Assembly: GCA_963678275.1 (NCBI GenBank)
Contig: OY782765.1
Coordinates: forward strand, 6,696,001-6,760,000
Reading direction: 5' to 3'
DNA: 64,000 nt
From: G963677445 sp963678275
GTDB taxonomy: Bacteria > Bacteroidota > Ignavibacteria > Ignavibacteriales > Melioribacteraceae
Shown: positions 56,810-64,000 of the stretch, one piece after another
Numbering within the stretch: position 1 is the stretch's first letter
Layout: the number at the start of each line of letters is the position of its first letter
Made by a program: the position numbers and the translations under genes
Notes under the pieces: model-generated
What the model was told of the DNA's origin: nothing
The model's input: only the letters and a program-made list of their open reading frames with translations
Databases searched by the model: none

Positions 56810-57718
56810 TTAATCTATCATCAGACCGTTAATAACCTCAGCGGGCGACAAAATATTCATGTTTTCATTTTTTACCGCGTTTATAAAATCATCTTCATTT
56901 GTAATTATACCGGGCAGCAGACCAAGCAATAACTCACTGTGGGTTTTTAATTCGTTAACGATTGTAATAAATCTCTTGATGTTTATTTCTGATTGTTCAT
57001 TAAGTTCCAGCGCTTTTTGTAATCTGTGGCTGTATCGGTTTTGTTTAGCGGCAAGTATAATATCCGGAGTGAAATCTGTTAACAACCTGGATTGTTTTGA
57101 ATAATCGCTAATAAAATTAATTCCTGAAATAACCGCGTTAATTCTTCTTTTTTTCTCTTCATCTGAAAGAAATGATTTCAGGATCAATATTTTTGTTTCT
57201 TCATTCAATTCTTCAGTCACTCCGATTCTTTCAATATCAATTGATATCCCACATTTATAGATATTAATTCCGAGCTCAACGTTTACAATATCTCCTGAAG
57301 CTTTTTCTCCTTCAGATTTTCTTTTCTTTCTTGTCAGGAAATCCAAAGTTGAATTATCCTCAAGCGGCAATAATCCCATTGCTGTAGAAACTTTTACAGG
57401 TGATACCCTCGTTCCGGCCCCTTCTCCTTTTTTGGGCAGCATATAACCGAAGAGATCACAATTAAGACATTTCTCCGATTCCCCGCAATTTTCTCCTTTG
57501 TCATTGGGAGTGCACATAAACTGCTCTTCAGTTAAATTTCTTCTTATTGCCTCTCTTAAATAAAATCTCATTGCCTGCCCTGATACATAAGGATATTCCA
57601 CTCCTTCTTTTTGGTATTTTTTTACATCAACGAGATTAGTCCCACCCTCGCCTGAATTAAGGTTGGTCAAATCGGTTTTTGATAACCATACAAGTTCAAT
57701 TCCTTTAATCATTGTCAT
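56810..57718 (-). CDS. cas7: Cascade backbone subunit Cas7 (Cst2/DevR family)
   Basis: 302 residues from MTMIKGIELVWLS. RAMP backbone protein that coats the crRNA spacer. Shown by TDLTNLNSGEGGTNLVDVKKY, YPYVSGQAMRFYLREAIRR, and the family hallmark CLNCDLFGYMLPKKGEGAG, where a C-x8-C-x5-C-x2-C cluster (MCTPN...CGES...CLNC) could bind zinc. GGAGC eight bases before ATG 57718 decides that start; an upstream ATG at 57733 is in frame. It overlaps the cas8 end by 14 bases. Confidence 0.93.
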   Translation of the reverse strand: MTMIKGIELVWLSKTDLTNLNSGEGGTNLVDVKKYQKEGVEYPYVSGQAMRFYLREAIRRNLTEEQFMCTPNDKGENCGESEKCLNCDLFGYMLPKKGEGAGTRVSPVKVSTAMGLLPLEDNSTLDFLTRKKRKSEGEKASGDIVNVELGINIYKCGISIDIERIGVTEELNEETKILILKSFLSDEEKKRRINAVISGINFISDYSKQSRLLTDFTPDIILAAKQNRYSHRLQKALELNEQSEINIKRFITIVNELKTHSELLLGLLPGIITNEDDFINAVKNENMNILSPAEVINGLMID

Positions 57719-59252
57719 TTTTCTGCTCCTCATCTTTTGTGTTTTTAATTCTTAGGCTGGTATATATTAAAATAATATTTTTTGTTGTCTGGAAAAATTC
57801 TTTATCTTCATTTTCGACTAATTGTTTTGTTATCTCTTCAAAAGCATACTTTTCATATCCCTCGATTTTAATTTTTTTATTTATGAATGCCCTTCTTGAA
57901 ATTTCCTGAAGCGCTTCCAGAAGCTGAATTGTTGTCTTTGACTTTTCAAGTTTAAAAAACAGTCCAATATTATCATCAATCAATTTTGAAATCATTGAAC
58001 TGGCTGTCCGCAGATTTTTTAAGTATTTTTCCTTTTCTTCAATTTGCATCCTTTCTATCCTCCAATAGTTAATTAGTATTTCCAAAATTTTATAAGCATC
58101 CTTTGAAATTCCCGGTTTGTTTCCTTTCCGTGGTATAAATGCTCTTGCAAATTTTGCAAAATCATCTTTAATGAATGCTTCGCATAGAGTTTCCCGGCTG
58201 ATTTTTTCATGGTCAAAGTTTCTGATACCCTTCTTGGGATCAATGTAAAAAGAATAAAACTCCTTTATAAAAATTCTGTAGAAATAATGTTCTCCATTTT
58301 TTGAGAGTATGTTTATTATGTTGAATATATTTGGAGTAATATCAATATTGAAATATTTGGGATTCTTGACTGTACTTGGCGGTATTTCTATAACAATCCA
58401 TTTGTACGCTGGAAAATCTTTTACATGTCTGATGAAATTTTCATAAAAACTGATAAATGTTGAATACTTATCTGGCGTTGATTCAGTTTCGCCATTTTTA
58501 TTTTCTCCATAATCAATTAATATGTTTGACCAGCGTTTTGTGTTTTCAAGTATATATGAATTCAATACCTTTTTAATTTCGATCATTTTTTTCAGGTCCT
58601 CCGCGAAGGGTAAGATTATAATGCTTTTCCCGCCGGGAAGGTTCCTGTAAATTATTGAATCGTCAAGCCATTCAAGTATTCCAATCAAATAACATTGAGG
58701 GCAGTAATCTGAAATGTACTCGATAAGTTTATTTTCAGTTCCTGTTCTTATTCCACTCAGACTTTTTATTTTAGTAACAAACGGATATGAAGCCTGTTGT
58801 ACTTTTTTTATGCTCGTCTTAAATTCACGATTACAAAAAAAACAGAATTTCTTGTTTCCTTTAAGACTATCAAATGATTGTGTTAAAATCTCTTCTGTCT
58901 TTTCATTTTGAAAAATAGATTCTTTAAAGGCAACTTTGCCTCCGACTTTCTGGTTCTCCTGTACAAGGATATGTTCTTTTTTAACTTCCTTTTTTACCTT
59001 TGTTTTTTTATCCTCTGCCTCAACGATAAGATTGCCTCGTTTTGAAATTATTGTAGAAGCTAGTTCTTGAAGAAATAATTTCTCGTCTTCAAACTGGTAA
59101 CGCAATTCCCGCTCATTTATATTTATCCGCAACAAATTTGAATCCTCATTATCTTCTTCAATATCTTGAAGTATCCTCGCATAGTTCGCAAGTCCGTTAT
59201 CCAGCCAAATATCATTGAAAAATTTGATTTCTATATCCAATTGTTCCTCCAT
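57705..59252 (-). CDS. cas8b1: Cascade large subunit Cas8b1/Cst1 (CXXC-CXXC)
   Basis: 515 residues. The defining feature of Cst1 is present: two CXXC pairs (C137/C140 in KFCFFCNREF and C184/C187 in DYCPQCYLIG) that form a zinc site. The remaining sequence is helical and poorly conserved, as usual for Cas8. It should recognise the PAM and hold the small subunit region; in type I-B the small subunit is often translated from inside cas8, which I cannot verify. One base after cas6. AT-rich (18 of 60 GC in a sampled line). Confidence 0.9.
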   Translation of the reverse strand: MEEQLDIEIKFFNDIWLDNGLANYARILQDIEEDNEDSNLLRININERELRYQFEDEKLFLQELASTIISKRGNLIVEAEDKKTKVKKEVKKEHILVQENQKVGGKVAFKESIFQNEKTEEILTQSFDSLKGNKKFCFFCNREFKTSIKKVQQASYPFVTKIKSLSGIRTGTENKLIEYISDYCPQCYLIGILEWLDDSIIYRNLPGGKSIIILPFAEDLKKMIEIKKVLNSYILENTKRWSNILIDYGENKNGETESTPDKYSTFISFYENFIRHVKDFPAYKWIVIEIPPSTVKNPKYFNIDITPNIFNIINILSKNGEHYFYRIFIKEFYSFYIDPKKGIRNFDHEKISRETLCEAFIKDDFAKFARAFIPRKGNKPGISKDAYKILEILINYWRIERMQIEEKEKYLKNLRTASSMISKLIDDNIGLFFKLEKSKTTIQLLEALQEISRRAFINKKIKIEGYEKYAFEEITKQLVENEDKEFFQTTKNIILIYTSLRIKNTKDEEQKNDND

Positions 59253-59253
59253 A

Positions 59254-60057
59254 CTAATTCTTATTATTTCTTCCCACCACTTCCCCCATGCCGAAGCCCA
59301 TGGAGTTTTTTTCGCCGAAACCGGAGATGTAGCCGGTTTTTATCAGGTTGGGATCTCCTTTTAGGGTGAAGGGGGCGATGTTGCCGATAATTTCAATGGG
59401 GTTACCCGGGTCGGCGGTGATTTTCTGTTTATTGGTAATGCGTTTTTTATGTTCCAGTTTGTCGTTGATATATCGTTGATCCCAGTGGAGTGAGAGGGGA
59501 GGGCCGTCATACTGCCGCTTAAATATAAGAGTATATTTATTGGCGAGGTTGCCTGTAATGGCTCGGTTAAGGTCGTCGGGAGGGTCGTCATACCTGTAAT
59601 AATAGGGCCTCATTTTTCCTTTGTTCTCCCTTTTGGTGGAAAGCACAAGAGGGGAAAGCAGCCTGAATTTCATTTCATCCCTGAACGCGGGATCGGGGAG
59701 CGATTCAATAAGCTCGATATCGAAATCGGCGCCGGCAAAGAAAAGATTTTGCCGGTTGAGCGCGCCGACCACGAAGTTTTTTATAAAATCATCTATAAGG
59801 GGAGTGGAAATAAAAAGTTCGGCTTCGGGCGCAAGCAATGAAATGTTGTTTCCGCTGAAACGTATTTTTCGGAATTTCAGGGCGAAAACGAATAATTTGT
59901 ACTTTTTCCCCGCAAGTTGAAAACCGGTGTCATGCAGGAAAGATGTAAAATCGGGCGCGTTTAACCTGAGCAGTCGGTAGATTGCTGATGAAAGGGGGTA
60001 GAAGTAATCGGCGCCCACTTGTTTGCCCCTTGCCCTTAAAGTTAATTTTAGCCTCAT
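59254..60057 (-). CDS. cas6: CRISPR RNA endoribonuclease Cas6
   Basis: 267 residues. RAMP fold ending in the Cas6 glycine-rich loop SGFGEKNSMGFGMGEV. The N-terminus MRLKLTLRARGKQVGADYFYPLSSAIYRLL is typical, and the A-I-Y-R-L-L helix is where family members carry active-site residues. It cleaves the repeat to release crRNAs with the ATTGAAAT handle. First gene of the cas operon, with GAGGA five bases before ATG. GC is higher than in the genes that follow (28 of 60 in a sampled line). Confidence 0.94.
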   Translation of the reverse strand: MRLKLTLRARGKQVGADYFYPLSSAIYRLLRLNAPDFTSFLHDTGFQLAGKKYKLFVFALKFRKIRFSGNNISLLAPEAELFISTPLIDDFIKNFVVGALNRQNLFFAGADFDIELIESLPDPAFRDEMKFRLLSPLVLSTKRENKGKMRPYYYRYDDPPDDLNRAITGNLANKYTLIFKRQYDGPPLSLHWDQRYINDKLEHKKRITNKQKITADPGNPIEIIGNIAPFTLKGDPNLIKTGYISGFGEKNSMGFGMGEVVGRNNKN

Positions 60058-60137
60058 ATTTCCTCATTTACACTGTTAAGAGAAAGAAAAACCACTCTTA
60101 ATATGAAATCAAATATCTTTCTCATAAGTACGAAAAG

Positions 60138-60166
60138 AAAATATTGAAATAAAAAATAAAATGCAA
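60138..60166 (-). promoter_or_regulatory. Possible cas operon promoter
   Basis: Minus strand TTGCAT (60166-60161), 17 bases, TATTTT (60143-60138), about 80 bases before cas6. The -10 matches the one proposed in the CRISPR leader. It sits at the edge of a REPIN unit that begins at 60174. Confidence 0.35.
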
Positions 60167-60173
60167 ATTTTAT

Positions 60174-60642
60174 GTAGGACAGAATTGTATTCTGTCCTGA
60201 GCGGATAGCGCGACGCTGAACATTTTTTTGAAAAGTTGTACATCTCCACGAGGTGGGTCAGGACAAATGCGACTCGGCGCAGATCATTTTTTAAAAAGTA
60301 GTATATCTCCACGAGGCGGTTAGGACAGATTGCAAATCTGTCCTACAAGGAAGTTTTGTGATTTTATGAATTTACTCAGAGCTTCTGACTCTGGAACAGA
60401 AGTCTTTTTAATATCGATTAATAAAAAATCCCTGCGCTTTTTCTACGTCAATAAATCAATAGAATTCTGTAGGACAGAATTGCATTCTGTCCATGACGGA
60501 TAGCGTAATGCTGAACATTTTTTTGAAAAGTTGTACATCTCCACGAGGTGGGTCAGGACAAATGCGACTCGGCGCTGAACTTTTTTTAAAAAGCAGTATA
60601 TCTCCACAAAGCGGTTAGGACAGGTTCCAAATCTGTCCTACA
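60174..60642. repeat. Right REPIN-like cluster, first part (two units)
   Basis: Units at 60174-60347 and 60469-60642, same structure as the left cluster. The first unit follows the left cluster closely; the second ends in a variant hairpin (GGACAGGTTCCAAATCTGTCC). The linkers carry the same AATAAAAAATCCC...GTCAATAA text as the left cluster. Confidence 0.92.
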
Positions 60643-60728
60643 GGGGTTGTATTTGAGAAATATTTAATTTAAGTTTGTTGGAAAATTGAGTGTGTAATAT
60701 TTAATAATAAAATGACAGGTTGTTATTT

Positions 60729-61310
60729 GTGAAGGATATTATAAAAAGAAGGCATCTTCCTCATCTGTATTTTAATGAAGGGAGGTATTTCATCACTTAC
60801 AGACTCGCGGGAACAATACCCGGACTTAAAAATCTTCGCGGTTTGAAATATCAGAAAGATTGGAGTTTCGAAGAATTTAAAGAGGCATTCGAAAAATATG
60901 ATCATCTTCTTCATAAAAATATACAACGGAATAACGATTTAAAAGATGATGTTCTGGCCGGAATATGTATTGATTCAATTATGTACCCGAATGAAAAAGA
61001 TTATAACCTGATTTGTTATTGTGTTATGCCCAATCATGTGCATATCGTATTTGAATTGTTGCAGGGCAACAGGGGAATCAGTAAAATAATGCAGGGGGTG
61101 AAAAGAGCGTCATCGAGAAAATGTAATAAGTCGCTGGATAAAGAGGGGAAATTCTGGCAGGATGAAAGTTACGACAGGTTTATACGAGATGACAGAGAAT
61201 ATTATTATACAATAAGATATGTCCTAAAAAATCCGGTCAAGGCAGGTTTGGTGAAAGACTGGCAGTCCTGGCCATATACATATTGCGCCCCCGGCTACGA
61301 ATTTCTGTAG
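60729..61310 (+). CDS. REP-associated tyrosine transposase (RAYT, Y1/HUH family)
   Basis: 193 residues from the GTG at 60729; a TTG at 60720 is also in frame. The HUH motif is PNHVHIVFE (H103, H105), and the block YYYTIRYVLKNPVKAGLV holds the candidate catalytic tyrosine. KRRHLPHLYFNEGRYFITYRLAGTIP is the usual RAYT start. RAYTs are domesticated IS200-like transposases that nick and spread REP/REPIN hairpins. It lies between REPIN units 6 and 7, and its stop codon TAG is part of the CTGTAGGACAG that begins the next unit. Domains and motifs are intact, so it may be active. Confidence 0.92.
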   Translation: MKDIIKRRHLPHLYFNEGRYFITYRLAGTIPGLKNLRGLKYQKDWSFEEFKEAFEKYDHLLHKNIQRNNDLKDDVLAGICIDSIMYPNEKDYNLICYCVMPNHVHIVFELLQGNRGISKIMQGVKRASSRKCNKSLDKEGKFWQDESYDRFIRDDREYYYTIRYVLKNPVKAGLVKDWQSWPYTYCAPGYEFL

Positions 61311-62063
61311 GACAGAATTGCATTCTGTCCGGAGCGGGCAGTGTGGCGCAAATCATTTTTTTGAAAAGTTGTACACCCTACGGGGTGGTCAGGACAGATA
61401 CGCTGCGGCGCAGATCATTTTTTAAAAAGTAGTATATCTCCACGAGGCGGTTAGGACAGATTGCAAATCTGTCCTACAAGGAAGTTCTGTAATATTAAGA
61501 ATTTACTTAAGGTTTCTGGCTCTGGAGCAGAAGTCTTTTGAAGATCGGGTAATAAAAAATCCCCGCACTTTTTCTATGTCAATAATCAATAGAATTCTGT
61601 AGGACAGAATTGCATTCTGTCCAGGACGGGCAGTGTAACGCAGAACATTTTTTGAAAAGTTGTACATCTCCACGAGGTAGGTCAGGACAGATATGCCGCG
61701 GCGCTGAACATTTTTTAAAAAGTAGTATATCTCCACGAGGCGGTTAGGACAGATTGCAAATCTGTCCTACAAGGAAGTTTGGCGATTTTAAGAATTTACT
61801 CAAATCTTCAAACTTTGGATTAGAAGTCTTTTTAATATCGATTAATAAAAAATCCCCGCGCTTTTTCTACGTCAATAATCAATAGAATTCTGTAGGACAG
61901 AATTGTATTCTGTCCATGACACACAGCGCGGCGCAGAACATTTTTTGAAAAGTTGTACATCTCCACGAAGTGTAGAGGACAGATACGCTGCGGCGCAGAT
62001 CATTTTTTGAAAAGCAGTATATCTCCACGAGGCGGTTAGGACAGATTGCAAATCTGTCCTACA
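61307..62063. repeat. Right REPIN-like cluster, second part (three units)
   Basis: Units at 61307-61479, 61599-61772 and 61892-62063, spaced 292-293 bases. A degenerate half, TTCCAAATTTGTCC, follows at 62090. No gene from 61311 to 62179; a minus-strand frame at 61503-61736 arises from the repeat. Confidence 0.92.
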
Positions 62064-62119
62064 AAGGATTTTGTTATGCCGCGGCGCGAGGTTCCAAATT
62101 TGTCCTGCGGCGATTTTGA

Positions 62120-62148
62120 TTGCTAATTTCATTCCGTAATCTTATATT
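62120..62148 (+). promoter_or_regulatory. Promoter of feoAB
   Basis: TTGCTA (62120-62125), 17-base spacer, TATATT (62143-62148), about 32 bases before the feoA ATG. No clear Fur box is recognised. Confidence 0.45.
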
Positions 62149-62179
62149 TACATAGACTAAATCTAAATAAGGAAACAAA

Positions 62180-62401
62180 ATGAAAACAGCGGCAGAACTT
62201 AAATATGGAGAAAGGGGAGTGATAAGCAACCTGGATTATTCAAATCCACTGAGCCTGAGAGTGCTTGAATATGGATTTACCCCGGGACAGGAGATAGAGG
62301 CTCTTCCGGTATCGATATTTCATGATCCGGTGGCATTTGCCCTGCGGGGAGCGGTTATAGCGATGCGGAAGGAGGAGGCCGGGTTAATAGAGGTAATATG
62401 A
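62180..62401 (+). CDS. feoA: Ferrous iron transport protein A
   Basis: 73 residues, an SH3-like FeoA domain: the opening GERGVISNLDYSNPLSLRVLEYGFTPGQEIEAL and the closing PVAFALRGAVIAMRKEEAGLIEV are typical. It is thought to act as an activator of FeoB at the inner membrane. Its TGA stop overlaps the feoB ATG as ATGA, so the two are coupled. Confidence 0.95.
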   Translation: MKTAAELKYGERGVISNLDYSNPLSLRVLEYGFTPGQEIEALPVSIFHDPVAFALRGAVIAMRKEEAGLIEVI

Positions 62402-64000
62402 AAGTTTTTGAAAGGAGCGCCGAAGTTCCGAAAGTAATATTTGCCGGTCCTCCCAATTCGGGAAAAACCACACTCTTTAATCTGATGAGCGGTCAGAGCG
62501 CGAAAACGGTCAATTATCCCGGTTCGACAGTTGAGTTTAACAAGGGATATTTTGAAAGAGCGGGGGGAGAAAAAGTATTATTGGTCGATATACCGGGAAT
62601 TGTAAGCCTGAACGCGGTATCTTTGGATGAAGAGGTCGCTGTTGAGGAAATATTTAGCATAAATGATAAATCCCCTCATATAATTTTATCTGTCGTGGAC
62701 GCGAGCCAGTTTTCGCGCCACATGCTGCCGGCGCTTCAACTGATAGACGCCGGTTTTGAAGTAATAATTGTTTTAACCATGGATGATATTCTTCGGAGCA
62801 GGGGATATGAATCAGATGATAAAAAACTATCTGAGCTGATCGGGTGCAAAACGGTTAAAATAAAAAACAGCTTAAAAGATATAAATATATTACGCGGGGA
62901 AGTTGAAAATAGTCTCGCTAAAAATAAAATACCTGAAGCAAAACCTGAGAAAAAGAGATTTACACCAGTCGAAATAAAAGCTTCCTATACTCTGGCGGAA
63001 GAGCTGGAGAAAAAGGTAATAATAAAAACTGAGCCTGACGCTCCGGTAAAAAAGAAAAAGGAAAATAGTCTGACACGTTCGCTCGATTCCTTTTTTCTTC
63101 ACAGGTTCTGGGGTTTCATCTTTTTTCTGATGATAATGAGTTTCAGTTTCGCGTCGGTATTCTGGTTTGCCTCACCCGCTATGGACCTGATAGATAATCT
63201 TTTTTCCGGTTTGGCGGGAATAGTAAGAGATTCATTCGGCAGCTCAATTGCCACAGACCTTCTGGCGGATGGCATCATTGGGGGCAGCGGGGCGGTGATG
63301 ATATTTGTGCCGCAAATATTTGTTTTGTTCATGATACTGGGTATTCTTGAGGATTCAGGATACCTGGCGAGGGGAGCGGCAATCATAGATAAGCCGTTAT
63401 CGATGATCGGATTAAACGGCAGATCATTTGTTCCGATGCTTTCAGGATTCGCCTGTGCTATTCCCGCCATTATGGCTTCGAGGACAATTCCGAATAAAAA
63501 GGAAAGGCTGCTGACAATTTTTATTCTCCCTTTGATGACCTGTTCGGCCAGACTGCCTGTTTTTGTGCTGTTGATAGCGTTTCTTTTTCCCGTCGGGGAT
63601 AGTTATATCAAGGGACTGACTCTTTCCGCGATTTATCTTACCGGAATTACAGGCTCTTTTATCATTTCCGCGATATCCAGCCGTATTGCCGGCAAATATA
63701 TGAAGATAGAAAAAAGCTCATTTATCCTCGAACTGCCGGTATACAGGAAACCGGGCATGAAGTATATTCTGAAAAATTCGGGAAGGAGCACCTGGGCATA
63801 TATCAGAAAAGCAGGCCCGCTGATAATTATTTTTTCGATGATCATCTGGTTCCTGACTAATTTTCCCCGAACCGATGACGGCATGAATCCTGTGCCCTAT
63901 GATGAATCTTATGCCGCCGATATAGGACATATTATCGAACCTGTGATGGAACCTGCCGGGCTTGACTGGCGGGTCGGGGTGGCGCTTGTAAGTTCTGTTG
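62398..64000 (+). CDS. feoB: Ferrous iron transporter FeoB (3' truncated by window edge)
   Basis: About 534 residues visible, open at the right edge. The N-terminal G protein has G1 GPPNSGKTTLFN, the G2 region YPGSTVE and G3 DIPG. The G4 position, normally N-x-x-D, reads TMDD (VLTMDDILRSRGYES). A charged stretch (about 185-225) precedes the membrane domain, where the iron-gate motif GFACAIPAIMASRTI is present along with TCSARLPV. FeoB takes up Fe2+ through the inner membrane. The sequence is intact to the window end; a G4 deviation may reduce GTP specificity. Confidence 0.96.
   Translation, partial: MKVFERSAEVPKVIFAGPPNSGKTTLFNLMSGQSAKTVNYPGSTVEFNKGYFERAGGEKVLLVDIPGIVSLNAVSLDEEVAVEEIFSINDKSPHIILSVVDASQFSRHMLPALQLIDAGFEVIIVLTMDDILRSRGYESDDKKLSELIGCKTVKIKNSLKDINILRGEVENSLAKNKIPEAKPEKKRFTPVEIKASYTLAEELEKKVIIKTEPDAPVKKKKENSLTRSLDSFFLHRFWGFIFFLMIMSFSFASVFWFASPAMDLIDNLFSGLAGIVRDSFGSSIATDLLADGIIGGSGAVMIFVPQIFVLFMILGILEDSGYLARGAAIIDKPLSMIGLNGRSFVPMLSGFACAIPAIMASRTIPNKKERLLTIFILPLMTCSARLPVFVLLIAFLFPVGDSYIKGLTLSAIYLTGITGSFIISAISSRIAGKYMKIEKSSFILELPVYRKPGMKYILKNSGRSTWAYIRKAGPLIIIFSMIIWFLTNFPRTDDGMNPVPYDESYAADIGHIIEPVMEPAGLDWRVGVALVSSV

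Noticed and set aside
57705..59252. Type III or I-A assignment of the CRISPR system
   Set aside because: There is no Cas10 or Csa5, and the Cst1 CXXC pairs, Cst2-like Cas7 and the ATTGAAAT repeat end fit type I-B.
47667..61736. Minus-strand frames beginning MEIYYFLKN at 47667-47864, 60109-60312 and 61503-61736
   Set aside because: They read through REPIN units and linkers and diverge or stop in other copies; they follow the repeat structure, not a conserved protein.
46841..62063. Prophage or integrative element around the CRISPR locus
   Set aside because: No integrase, tRNA attachment site, capsid or conjugation gene is present; only the RAYT and its repeats.

Overview
The window looks like chromosome of a member of the Ignavibacteriota (Bacteroidota/Chlorobiota group). 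The main clue is a secreted glycosidase-like protein at 13300-16149 that ends in a type IX secretion sorting domain of the NYPNPFNP...SGIYFY type. Low-to-moderate GC, PEGA and outer-membrane proteins, and many dispersed AATTCGTAATTC-like repeats fit this. The assignment is an inference from these features, not from a marker gene. Both ends cut genes: argS on the left and feoB on the right.

Layout. Positions 1-7850 hold housekeeping and envelope genes, mostly on the minus strand (argS end, comFC, bacteriohemerythrin, a von Willebrand-type membrane protein, surE, a beta-barrel receptor-like pair). 8062-16149 holds a PEGA/formylglycine-enzyme-like protein, a GT-C-type membrane protein, a DUF559 nuclease-like gene between 45-bp palindromic inverted repeats, and the T9SS-exported GHL10 protein. 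16602-18674 is groES-groEL with a perfect CIRCE operator and a good sigma70 promoter. 18675-20642 is two kilobases without genes but rich in repeats, including a 169-bp MITE-like element with 18-bp terminal inverted repeats and a 9-bp target duplication. 20643-25055 is an RND efflux adaptor and pump. 25111-29071 is a minus-strand run (lipoprotein Bcp, purB, htrA, plsY, small coiled coil). 29409-32888 is glycogen/maltodextrin phosphorylase and an unknown gene.

33091-44512 is a surface-polysaccharide precursor operon. wbpA, wbpB, wbpD, wbpE and wbpI give a complete predicted route from UDP-GlcNAc to UDP-ManNAc(3NAc)A. With them are a WbpP-like UDP-GlcNAc 4-epimerase, a PseB-like 4,6-dehydratase, a second DegT aminotransferase, a KAS III-like condensing enzyme and a Wzx-like flippase. 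No glycosyltransferase lies in this stretch. A DUF456 protein and an orphan histidine kinase follow.

46841-62063 is the accessory centre: a type I-B (Cst1/Cst2, Tneap-like) CRISPR-Cas locus on the minus strand, with cas6-cas8b1-cas7-cas5-[unknown gene]-cas3-cas4-cas1-cas2 and then an array of 41 repeats and 40 spacers. It is bracketed by nine copies of a ~174-bp REPIN-like unit (four on the left, five on the right), and a REP-associated tyrosine transposase (RAYT) gene sits inside the right cluster. The best candidate for something undescribed is the 283-residue protein between cas5 and cas3, which I do not recognise. The block cas8-cas7-cas5-unknown-cas3 is visibly more AT-rich than cas6, cas4 and cas1 on either side, which suggests a swapped interference module that brought the unknown gene with it. 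The window ends with feoA-feoB for ferrous iron uptake.
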